Source: Rhodobacteraceae bacterium UBA2776
GTDB lineage: Bacteria; Pseudomonadota; Alphaproteobacteria; Rhodobacterales; Rhodobacteraceae
Direction: 5' to 3'
Assembly: GCA_002352425.1 (NCBI GenBank)
Contig: DEIK01000050.1
Span: forward strand, 18,920-35,438
DNA length: 16,519 bases
Positions 8,485 through 14,958 of the stretch are shown piece after piece. The stretch's first letter is position 1. Each line of letters opens with the position of its first letter. Below the pieces are notes generated by a model that saw only the letters and a list, made by a program, of their open reading frames with translations, was not told where the DNA came from and did not search any database. Made by a program: the position numbers and the translations under genes.

Positions 8485-8619
8485 TCAGCCCGCAGCCATC
8501 GCCTTGACGTCTTCTGTGCTAGGGGTGTTGCCGCCCATACCCCAGTGCCTGCTTCGGACTTCCTTGACCCGAACCCAAGTCACCGGGCGCATGTTCTCGC
8601 CCTCGACTTCGACCATCGC
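8485..8619 (-). pseudogene. Tautomerase (4-oxalocrotonate tautomerase-like) 3' fragment
   Basis: The translation MVEVEGENMRPVTWVRVKEV, followed by WGMGGN and ending EDVKAMAAG, matches the C-terminal half of small tautomerase-family proteins. Relatives read approximately GENMRPVTWVVIEEV, WGIGGN and VKALAAG. The N-terminal half is absent, including the catalytic Pro that follows the initiator Met. Upstream of about 8619 the sequence becomes the antisense of a DUF1289 gene end. The fragment has no start or ribosome site of its own, but it remains open and lies in frame with the upstream PH-like membrane protein gene. It therefore forms the tail of a 289-codon frame. Its adjacency to an OsmC gene in the same orientation suggests a former tautomerase-OsmC operon. 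Confidence 0.65.
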
Positions 8620-9354
8620 GCTGGTCGCGGATGAGTGGTGATGAGCGGACTGAGGTGATTGGTGAGCTGCCTGCGCGGGCTTCTTTGGTCGTGAAACGCC
8701 GCGGCGGACGGGCAGCGCGGTTAAAACGAACGTGATTTGCTTACTTGGATTGCAGCGATCCAGTCGATGCAGACATGGCTGCAAATCCTCAATATTCTCA
8801 AAAAGAACCGGTATCACCCCCCTTGCCTGCCCAACCGGCCAACCCGGATGGGTCAAACCATGCCCAAATGGCTGAACGATTTCCTCGGAAAGCAAAGACC
8901 CAACCTGTATGGAACTGAGTGGGTGACCTGAAAAAATCGGGAAGGAGTATGTTGCCAGATAGGGAAACGACAGGAAATATCGACGATTGCTGAGGCGAAA
9001 ATTCTTACCCTTTCGGCAAACGATCGCGCGTTGATCTGTGATTGCGTAAAACAAGTTGCTTAGCACGTAAGATCGCGTTGCTGCCATGTAGTAGAAACCG
9101 GCGACAAAGCCGATTGATAGGGCCGAAAAAATCCACGCTGCCTCGGTGCGATTGTGTCGGCCATCCGGCTCAATGAAAAGAAAGCTGATCCAGATTGCAA
9201 CAATACCAACAACAAAAGACCCGTAGAAAATCTTTTCCTGCCCAACAAATTGCATAAATTTTCGGCCATACTCTGGTCGGCCCGACCAAAGCAGTTCTTC
9301 TCCGTCTTTGAGAACATCTTGCCAGTCGGGCGTATCTAAGTTTTTATCAATCAA
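8485..9354 (-). CDS. PH-like membrane protein with a chimeric read-through tail
   Basis: An open frame of 289 codons made of three pieces. Residues 1 to about 205 (down to about 8740) look like a small bacterial membrane protein with a PH-like fold. They include DGEELLWSGRPEYG at 17-30, membrane helices at about 43-61 and 72-91, and FYAITDQRAIV at 102-112, the pattern typical of that family. A possible C-terminal FENIEDLQPCLHRL is at 185-198. Residues of about 206-245 are the antisense of the DUF1289 copy, with no family meaning (SRPKKPAQAAHQSPQSAHHH). Residues of about 246-289 are the tautomerase tail. The native stop therefore seems to have been lost at the junction near 8736. The start is a TTG at 9354, with a stop two codons upstream and no strong ribosome site. 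The function is unknown. The PH-like part may still work; the tail is probably accidental. Confidence 0.5.
   Translation of the reverse strand: MIDKNLDTPDWQDVLKDGEELLWSGRPEYGRKFMQFVGQEKIFYGSFVVGIVAIWISFLFIEPDGRHNRTEAAWIFSALSIGFVAGFYYMAATRSYVLSNLFYAITDQRAIVCRKGKNFRLSNRRYFLSFPYLATYSFPIFSGHPLSSIQVGSLLSEEIVQPFGHGLTHPGWPVGQARGVIPVLFENIEDLQPCLHRLDRCNPSKQITFVLTALPVRRGVSRPKKPAQAAHQSPQSAHHHSSATSAMVEVEGENMRPVTWVRVKEVRSRHWGMGGNTPSTEDVKAMAAG
8622..8735 (+). pseudogene. Diverged copy of the DUF1289 gene 3' end
   Basis: From TGG at 8622 to the TGA at 8733-8735 the plus strand reads WSRMSGDERTEVIGELP and then ARASLVVKRRGGRAARLKRT. This parallels the last 36 residues of the intact DUF1289 protein at 3048-3158. 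By my count 26 of 108 aligned bases differ, mostly at third codon positions. This points to a separate, once-functional homologue rather than a fresh duplication. The identity is uneven: 22 of the first 72 bases differ, but only 4 of the last 36. The part encoding the four cysteines is missing; sequence left of about 8620 belongs to the tautomerase remnant on the other strand. There is no start or ribosome site. Confidence 0.8.
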
Positions 9355-9449
9355 TTGTGGTCACTTCTATTCTTCGGTCTTCATAAAATTGCTTAGCACG
9401 CCGCGGTGACTTTCAGAGAAGGAAATTATGGCAACAAGAAACTCGGGCG

Positions 9450-10265
9450 CTATAGCCCCGCTGCTTTGCGCAGCATGTTTAGGGCGACCAGCGTTAGGAA
9501 AAAGGCAAACACCCGTTTTAGGGGTTTGGGGTCCATGCTATGGGCCAGTTTTACCCCGTAAGGTGCTGTTATCAATGTCATACTGATCGTTAGCACAAAG
9601 GCTGGCAGGTTGACGGCCCCAATGGTAAAAGGCGGGCGCGAGGCTTCGGGGATGTTCACCAGCAAAAAGCCAATGACCGAAGGCACGGCGATCAACACGC
9701 CGAGCCCTGCGGCTGTGGCCACAGCGCGGTGGATCGGGGTGGCATAAAGGCTCATCAACGGCACCCCGAACGACCCACCGCCGATGCCCATCAGCACCGA
9801 CATAAAGCCAAGGATCGGCGAGAGAATCGCGCATTTCAGGCCCGTGGGCATGGTATTTCCCAAACGCCATGTGTCGCGGCCAAAGCCAAGGTACAGCCCG
9901 ACAATAATGCCCAACACGCCGAAAATGCCTTGCAAAACGACCGAGCGCAGCCCCGCCGCAACCAACACGCCGATCGCCGCCCCAATCACGATGCCGGGGG
10001 CAAAACCGCGCAGGATATCCCAATCGACAGCGCCCTTCTTGTGGTGGCTGGAAACCGAGCGCAGAGAGGTCACGATGATGGTCGCCAAAGAGGTCGCAAG
10101 GCAAACCTGCATCAGTTGATCGCCACCATAGCCCAAGGACGAAAAGATATAGAAATAGGCGGGCACCAAGATGATGCCGCCGCCAATCCCAAGCAGGCCG
10201 GCCATTACACCCGCGACGGCACCGGTCGCCAAAAGCATGGCCACCATCGGCAAAAGGATTGTCAT
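9450..10265 (-). CDS. TauE/SafE-family sulfite/organosulfonate exporter
   Basis: Membrane permease of the TauE/SafE (DUF81) family, linked to export of sulfite, sulfoacetate or related anions. The two internally related halves each carry the family glycine motif: MAGLLGIGGGIILVPAYF near the N-terminus and LMGIGGGSFGVPLMSLY in the middle. About eight hydrophobic segments are visible. At 271 residues it is of normal size. ATG codons at 10274 and 10265 are both possible. I prefer 10265 because it overlaps the dusA stop as ATGA, although neither has a strong ribosome site. It is the last gene of the GNAT-dusA-tauE run. Its substrate cannot be read from sequence. A sulfur role would fit the persulfide operon 2.5 kb upstream, but the two are not co-transcribed. 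Confidence 0.85.
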   Translation of the reverse strand: MTILLPMVAMLLATGAVAGVMAGLLGIGGGIILVPAYFYIFSSLGYGGDQLMQVCLATSLATIIVTSLRSVSSHHKKGAVDWDILRGFAPGIVIGAAIGVLVAAGLRSVVLQGIFGVLGIIVGLYLGFGRDTWRLGNTMPTGLKCAILSPILGFMSVLMGIGGGSFGVPLMSLYATPIHRAVATAAGLGVLIAVPSVIGFLLVNIPEASRPPFTIGAVNLPAFVLTISMTLITAPYGVKLAHSMDPKPLKRVFAFFLTLVALNMLRKAAGL

Positions 10266-11287
10266 TTCGAGCATGTCAAAGCGCTCGCAGCTATTTTGGT
10301 TTGATCCTGCACATATGCCAGCGCCGCGTCCAGAACTTCCAGCCCTGCCCCGTCTTTGGGCGCCCCTTCAGACAGGGTGCGCCGCCATCCACGCGCACCG
10401 GGACGGCCGTGAAACAGGCCGAGCATGTGGCGGGTGATCTGGTTTAGACGCCCGCCCTCGACCAGATGGCGCTCAATGTAGGGGCGCATTTCCTCAACCA
10501 CCTGTAGGGTGGTTTTACGGGTGGTGCCACCAAATATTTCTGCATCGGCCCCCAGCAAAATATCATCTGGCGTGTGATAGGCAGCGCGGCCAATCATCAC
10601 CCCGTCCAACCCGGCATCCAAAAATGCCCGTGCTTGATCCAAACTGGTGATCCCGCCGTTCACCGAAATATGCAGGTCTGGGAAATCGCGTTTGATTTGC
10701 AACACCAGATCGTAATCCAGCGGCGGCACATCGCGGTTTTGTTTTGGGCTAAGACCTTGCAACCACGCCTTGCGCGCATGGATGGTGAAGCGGTTGACGC
10801 CCGCTTGGCTGACGGTTTCGATGAAGGCGGGCAGCGTCTGATGCACGTCTTGGTCATCGACCCCGATGCGGCATTTCACCGTAACATCCACCGTTGAGGC
10901 GTCAATCATCGCGGCCACGCAATCCGCAACCAACGCGGGGCGTTCCATCAACACCGCGCCAAAACTGCCCGATTGCACCCGATCCGAGGGGCAGCCGACG
11001 TTGAGGTTGACCTCGTCATAGCCCTCGTCACAGCACATGCGGGTCGCGGCGGCGAGTTCTTGCGGGTCCGATCCGCCCAGCTGCACCGCGACAGGATGCT
11101 CAACCGGATCAAACCGCAACAATTGCAGCGCCCCGCCCCGCACCAAGGCGGGTGAAGTGACCATTTCGGTGTAGAGCAACGTCTGCGCCGACATCAGCCG
11201 ATGCATGTAACGGCAATGCCGGTCAGTCCAATCCATCATAGGGGCAACGGAGAGGCGCGCAGATTTTTCCAGTTCCGTGTTGCGCAT
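10262..11287 (-). CDS. dusA: tRNA-dihydrouridine(20/20a) synthase DusA
   Basis: FMN- and NADPH-dependent enzyme that reduces uridine 20/20a in the D-loop of tRNAs. The 341-residue protein begins MRNTELEKSARLSVAPMMDW, with the flavin-site motif APMMDWTDRHCRYMHR at 15-30. The catalytic cysteine is Cys99 in NLNVGCPSDRVQSGSFGAVL. KCRIGVDD and FTIHARKAWLQGLSPKQNR (TIM-barrel substrate contacts), VNGGI and DGVMIGRAAYH (FMN phosphate site) are also present. These patterns identify DusA rather than DusB or DusC. The open frame can be extended to a GTG at 11305. The ATG at 11287 shares its A with the GNAT stop (TGATG) and has GGAGAGGG just upstream, so I chose it. Translation is likely coupled to GNAT before it and tauE after it. 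Confidence 0.93.
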   Translation of the reverse strand: MRNTELEKSARLSVAPMMDWTDRHCRYMHRLMSAQTLLYTEMVTSPALVRGGALQLLRFDPVEHPVAVQLGGSDPQELAAATRMCCDEGYDEVNLNVGCPSDRVQSGSFGAVLMERPALVADCVAAMIDASTVDVTVKCRIGVDDQDVHQTLPAFIETVSQAGVNRFTIHARKAWLQGLSPKQNRDVPPLDYDLVLQIKRDFPDLHISVNGGITSLDQARAFLDAGLDGVMIGRAAYHTPDDILLGADAEIFGGTTRKTTLQVVEEMRPYIERHLVEGGRLNQITRHMLGLFHGRPGARGWRRTLSEGAPKDGAGLEVLDAALAYVQDQTKIAASALTCSK

Positions 11288-11724
11288 CACGACGCCCTCT
11301 CCCACCGGCTTTCGATATACATAAGAGGCGAATGTTCATCCTTTTCGCGACCAATTTCAACAAGCCCCTCTCGACGATAAAAGACCCAAGCCGCTGCATT
11401 CTTTTCATAGACCCAAACTGTGATCCAATCGCGATCTATTTTGGCAAGGTCAAGCAGGGCTTTGCCAATACCGCAGCGTTGCACATCAGGCGCGACGTAT
11501 AGACCTGTGATATTGTCATCCTCGCGCACGCAAAACCCAACCACATGCCCCGTGCTTTCGGCAACCCACGCCGTCTCGGACTCCAACATCTCTTGCCAAG
11601 ATGCGGCCATCGGCTCAAGGTCGTCAAGCGGCACCATCCAAGGTGTTGCCTTGCCCCAAGCGCGAATAATCCGGGCACACGCACGTGAATCCAGCCCATT
11701 TGCTTGGCGGTAAGTAAAGGTCAT
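11287..11724 (-). CDS. GNAT-family N-acetyltransferase
   Basis: A 145-residue acyl-CoA-dependent transferase of the GNAT fold. The acetyl-CoA-binding motif A is visible as ITGLYVAPDVQRCGIGKALL, with the Q/R-x-x-G-x-G/A signature QRCGIG. The C-terminal WVYEKNAAAWVFYRREGLVE is the usual motif B (N-x-x-A-x-x-F-Y-x-x-x-G-F/L). The substrate is unknown. An in-frame ATG exists at 11748, but GGAGA stands nine bases before the ATG at 11724, so that start is favoured (MTFTYRQANGLD). The stop shares a base with the dusA start. A physiological link to tRNA modification is not established; the coupling may only set expression. Confidence 0.85.
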   Translation of the reverse strand: MTFTYRQANGLDSRACARIIRAWGKATPWMVPLDDLEPMAASWQEMLESETAWVAESTGHVVGFCVREDDNITGLYVAPDVQRCGIGKALLDLAKIDRDWITVWVYEKNAAAWVFYRREGLVEIGREKDEHSPLMYIESRWERAS

Positions 11725-11885
11725 TTGCGAAATCTCCGGTGGCGCCATTTGCCATGTACTTCATACGTCCTCAATAGCAGCAAACGCCCCCCCCTTGCAC
11801 CAATAGCTGCGGATTGAGCCGCATCACGCCGATCCATCATCGAGGCAGCCAAGAGGAGCGCTGCGGGTTTGGCATCAAGGGTCAT
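11721..11885 (-). other. Possible small ORF with a G8 tract ahead of GNAT
   Basis: A 54-codon frame starts at ATG 11885 and begins MTLDAKPAALLLAASMMDRR then DAAQSAAIGARGG. It crosses a run of eight G (C8 on the plus strand at 11787-11794) and ends in a stop that overlaps the GNAT start as ATGA. Codon choice before the G run looks like that of the neighbouring genes. After it the current frame becomes basic and odd (LLLLRTYEVHGKWRHRRFRK), while the frame one base over reads AFAAIEDV and stops, which looks more natural. A one-base loss in the G run is therefore possible. I do not recognise a family. It may be a small regulator of GNAT translation, a decayed gene, or not coding at all. Confidence 0.3.
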
Positions 11886-12020
11886 GAGGGGTGTTTTCCT
11901 GCTGTCGTCATTTCGGCCATATCAGTTGGGCTGTGTCTTGCCCTATTTCGTCTGGAAACTCCAGCCATTTGACGCCCGCGCCCCACTTTACAATGCCCTT
12001 ATGGTATGCCCTAAGGGCGC

Positions 12021-12758
12021 ATGGTTTGTGTAATGATACATGGCGTTCCCGAAACACCGTCGCTTTGGGATCCATTGGTAGAGCAGCTTGATCTACCCGC
12101 AGATCAGCTGATTATACCCGCATGGCCAGGCTTTGTCGAACCGGCGCCGCAAGGGTTCTCTTGCACAAAAGAAGCCTATGTCGAGTGGTTGATAGAGCTG
12201 CTTGAGGCACAAGTTGCGCGCAGTGGGCCTGTCGATTTGGTTGGCCATGATTGGGGGGCTATGCTGTGTTTGAGGGTCGCCCATTTACGGCCTGATTTAG
12301 TCCGTACTTGGGCCGCACTGAACGCTTGTGTGGTGCCGGGTGAACGGTGGCATCAAGTTGGGCGGCTGTGGCACACGCCTATCATTGGTGAGTTGGTCAA
12401 TCTATGTTTGCGCCCTTGGCTGGCGCGACTTTTGCTGCCGACACTGGGCATGCCAAAGGATATGGCAAAAGTTCTGTCGGCCCAGATGGGTCGTCCTATG
12501 AAACACGCGATCCTGCCGCTGTACCGATCAGCCATAACAGTGGATGACGAATGGGGCGAGGACCTGTCCAACCTGCCAAAACGCGGGCTGTTGATCTGGG
12601 GCAAGCAGGACCCATTCATGTCGCTAAGTAAGGCCAAGAAGTTTAGCATCAGATGGGACGTACCGCTGCACGTCAAACGCGCTTTGGGGCATTGGTCACT
12701 CTGTGAAAACCCGCGCTATGTGGCAAACCAGTTGCGCCGCCATTGGAAGCAAAACTAG
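12021..12758 (+). CDS. Alpha/beta hydrolase with Asp nucleophile (epoxide hydrolase/dehalogenase-like)
   Basis: A 245-residue alpha/beta hydrolase, cytoplasmic by lack of a signal peptide. HGVPE at 7-11 forms the oxyanion-hole turn. The nucleophile elbow is VGHDWGAM, so the nucleophile is Asp77 rather than Ser, as in soluble epoxide hydrolases and haloalkane dehalogenases. WGKQDPF supplies Asp197, and ALGHWSL supplies His224 as the base. The Trp after the nucleophile is shared by both groups, so the reaction cannot be fixed. The protein is rather short for the family (about 290), with a small cap at about 100-175. The ATG at 12021 follows AAGGG, which is a reasonable ribosome site. A weak GCCC-TAA-GGGC dyad lies at 12008-12018. 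The gene stands alone on the plus strand and ends one base before the stop of the convergent SulP gene. Confidence 0.85.
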   Translation: MVCVMIHGVPETPSLWDPLVEQLDLPADQLIIPAWPGFVEPAPQGFSCTKEAYVEWLIELLEAQVARSGPVDLVGHDWGAMLCLRVAHLRPDLVRTWAALNACVVPGERWHQVGRLWHTPIIGELVNLCLRPWLARLLLPTLGMPKDMAKVLSAQMGRPMKHAILPLYRSAITVDDEWGEDLSNLPKRGLLIWGKQDPFMSLSKAKKFSIRWDVPLHVKRALGHWSLCENPRYVANQLRRHWKQN

Positions 12759-12759
12759 C

Positions 12760-14490
12760 TTAGTCGGCTTGCAGTGTTTCGATCGCTTGATATTGCGACA
12801 AAAACACCTGCCCCGTTAAGGCCTGCATGAAATCCGAGCGTTTTAGCCGATCCATCACTGGCCCCTTTACCTCGGACATATGCAGTTTAATCCCAAGGCT
12901 TTCGAGCCGGTGCATGATGGCTTCAAAGGACTCCAGCGCGCTCATGCCAATCGCGTTCACCGCCGAACACATCAGCACAACATGGCGCAGCGCGTCATCC
13001 CCGACCACACGGTTCAGGATGTAATCCTCCAGATATCGCGCATTGGCAAAATACAGACTCTCGTCGATACGCACCGTCAGAATTGTGGGCGTGGTTTCAA
13101 CCCCATGGCGCAGAATATTGCGAAAATGCTCTGTACCCGGCACACGACCCACCTCGGCCACATGCGGGCGCGAGGTTTTGTAAAGATGCAAGGCAATCGA
13201 CAGCAAAACCCCCGTCGTAACGCCAATTTTAACACCCCACCCCAAGGTCACCAAAATGGTCACCACCACGGCAATGAAGTCGGGTTTGGAATAGACCCAT
13301 GTTTTGCGCAACATCGACAAGTCCAACAAGGACAAAACGGCCACCACGATGATCGCCGCCAGCGTGGCGTTGGGCAGGAAAAACAGCAGTGGCGTCAGAA
13401 ACATAGCGGCAAACAGGATGCCGATGGCCGTCATCGCCCCGGCCGCGGGGGTTTGCGCCCCGGAATCGTAATTCACCACCGAGCGTGACAGGCCCCCCGT
13501 TACCGGATACCCGCCAGAAATCGCCGAGGCTATATTGGCGGCCCCCAACCCGATCAGCTCTTGATCCGGATAGATGCGCTGGCGCTTTCGGGCCGCCAGC
13601 GTTTGCGCCACCGATACCGATTCAACGAAACCGATGACCGAAATCAACAAGGCCGCGACAAACAAATTGCTCCATAACTCAACCTCGAAACTGGGCATCG
13701 TAAACGGCGGCAACCCGCTTGGCAGCTTGCCCACAACAGCCACCCCATGATCGGTCAAGCCAAAGCCCCAAGTGATCAATGTTGTGACGGCCACCACAAT
13801 CACCGGTCCTGTTTTGGCCAAAATACCCGCCAGTTTCGCCCCGATACCAACCGCCATCAAGGCCGTTTTCATACCCTTGCGCGCCCAGATCAAAAAGCCG
13901 ATCGCACCGCTACCAATCAGCAGCGTGAACAAGTTGATATCACCAATATTCTGCGCCAGTGAGCTGGCCAAAGTGATCAATTCATGCCCATGCGATGTGA
14001 TGCCGAACAGATGCTTAATCTGACTGGTGCCGATCAACACAATTGCGGCCGTCATAAAACCCGAGATCACCGGATGGCTTAGAAAGTTCGCCAAAAAACC
14101 CAACCGAAACAGCCCCATCACCAACAGGATCAACCCCGACATAAACGCCAAAACGATCGCGGCCGCTGCGTATTCTGCGCTGCCCTGCAAGGCCATGTTG
14201 CCCACCACAGCCGCCGTCATCAACGACACCACCGCAACCGGCCCCACCGCCAACGCCCGACTGCTGCCGAACAACGCATAGGCCATCAACGGCAAGATCG
14301 ACGCATATAGCCCCATTTCGGGCGGCAATCCGGCCAGCAAAGCATAGGCCAAAGATTGCGGGATCAGCATGATCATCACGATCACCGCCGCCACCAGATC
14401 ATTGCTTAACGTGTCGCGATTGTAGCTGTGTGCCCAATCAAGGATCGGCAAGTAACGGCGCAATGGGGCGGGGATCGAAAGACGTTTCAT
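12760..14490 (-). CDS. SulP-family sulfate/anion permease with STAS domain
   Basis: Inner-membrane anion transporter of the SulP (SLC26) family, 576 residues. It opens with the family signature region (NDLVAAVIVMIMLIPQSLAY, then AGLPPEMGLYASILPLMAYA) at about 30-72. Roughly a dozen hydrophobic helices run to about residue 430, including GLGAANIASAISGGYPVTGG and the RSVVNYDSGAQTP motif. A cytoplasmic STAS domain occupies about 455-560 (TILTVRIDESLYFANARYLE, VLMCSAVNAIGMSALESFE). In that loop the acid usual in STAS domains (D-x-S-A-V-x-x-I-D) is replaced by Cys and Gly, which may alter control of transport. The start ATG at 14490 follows TAGG and lies six bases from the stop of the DUF442 gene, so it belongs to the persulfide operon. 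Sulfate or sulfite movement is likely; bicarbonate is an alternative. Confidence 0.9.
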   Translation of the reverse strand: MKRLSIPAPLRRYLPILDWAHSYNRDTLSNDLVAAVIVMIMLIPQSLAYALLAGLPPEMGLYASILPLMAYALFGSSRALAVGPVAVVSLMTAAVVGNMALQGSAEYAAAAIVLAFMSGLILLVMGLFRLGFLANFLSHPVISGFMTAAIVLIGTSQIKHLFGITSHGHELITLASSLAQNIGDINLFTLLIGSGAIGFLIWARKGMKTALMAVGIGAKLAGILAKTGPVIVVAVTTLITWGFGLTDHGVAVVGKLPSGLPPFTMPSFEVELWSNLFVAALLISVIGFVESVSVAQTLAARKRQRIYPDQELIGLGAANIASAISGGYPVTGGLSRSVVNYDSGAQTPAAGAMTAIGILFAAMFLTPLLFFLPNATLAAIIVVAVLSLLDLSMLRKTWVYSKPDFIAVVVTILVTLGWGVKIGVTTGVLLSIALHLYKTSRPHVAEVGRVPGTEHFRNILRHGVETTPTILTVRIDESLYFANARYLEDYILNRVVGDDALRHVVLMCSAVNAIGMSALESFEAIMHRLESLGIKLHMSEVKGPVMDRLKRSDFMQALTGQVFLSQYQAIETLQAD

Positions 14491-14496
14491 TTGGAC

Positions 14497-14907
14497 CTAA
14501 TCGGCGGCAATCAACGGTGACATGTCATAGCCAGCCGCAGAAGCGGCCGCCAGAATTTCATGACCCTCAAGTTCGGAAATCATCATCAATGACCAAATCA
14601 CTGTGCAACGGGTGCCGGAACGGCAATAGGCAAACACTGGTTTGGGTAGATCCGCCAGCACACGGCCGGTTTGGGTGGCGAGGGGCATTGCCACCCTCCC
14701 CGAGTCCGCTGGCAAATGGGCAAAGGCAAATCCGATTTCTCTGGCTGCAGCCTCGATTTCGCCAACCAGCGGCTGGCCTGCATCTTCGTTATCGGGGCGG
14801 TTACACATGATGGTGCGAAATCCGGCATCCCAAATGGTTTGCAAATCCGAAATTTCGATTTGCGGGCTGACTGAAAAATCGTCTGAAAGACGCCTGATAT
14901 CCATCAT
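14497..14907 (-). CDS. DUF442 / TIGR01244-family sulfurtransferase-like protein
   Basis: A 136-residue protein of the DUF442 (beta-lactamase hydrolase-like, TIGR01244) family, a rhodanese/dual-specificity-phosphatase-like fold. Family features are DFSVSPQIEISDLQTIWDAG, then TIMCNRPDNEDAGQP at 32-46, and the active-site loop FAYCRSGTRC at 92-101, with Cys95 and Arg100 in a C-x4-R cradle. In Agrobacterium and Xylella this domain is fused to the N-terminus of the ETHE1-like hydrolase Blh, where it acts as a sulfurtransferase. Here it is a separate gene. The start ATG at 14907 has AGGA seven bases ahead; ATG 14904 is also possible. It sits 51 bases after the ETHE1-like gene and six before SulP, in one operon, and probably passes sulfane sulfur to the dioxygenase substrate. 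Confidence 0.88.
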   Translation of the reverse strand: MMDIRRLSDDFSVSPQIEISDLQTIWDAGFRTIMCNRPDNEDAGQPLVGEIEAAAREIGFAFAHLPADSGRVAMPLATQTGRVLADLPKPVFAYCRSGTRCTVIWSLMMISELEGHEILAAASAAGYDMSPLIAAD

Positions 14908-14958
14908 TGTTTGATCCTGTTTCTACGGCGGTCTGTACTGACGGGCCTATTCAGGGCT

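Noticed and set aside
8141..8641. 166-codon plus-strand frame across the OsmC and tautomerase remnants
   Set aside because: The recognisable protein families are on the minus strand here; the plus frame is their antisense and ends within the junction.
9056..9400. 12-base repeat TTGCTTAGCACG at 9056-9067 and 9389-9400
   Set aside because: A few such repeats are expected by chance in 16.5 kb. One copy lies in coding sequence, and there is no symmetry or series.
9729..10304. 191-codon plus-strand frame across tauE and the dusA end
   Set aside because: Antisense to the TauE/SafE gene; rich in His, Gln and Arg as expected of a reverse-strand shadow, with no recognisable motif.
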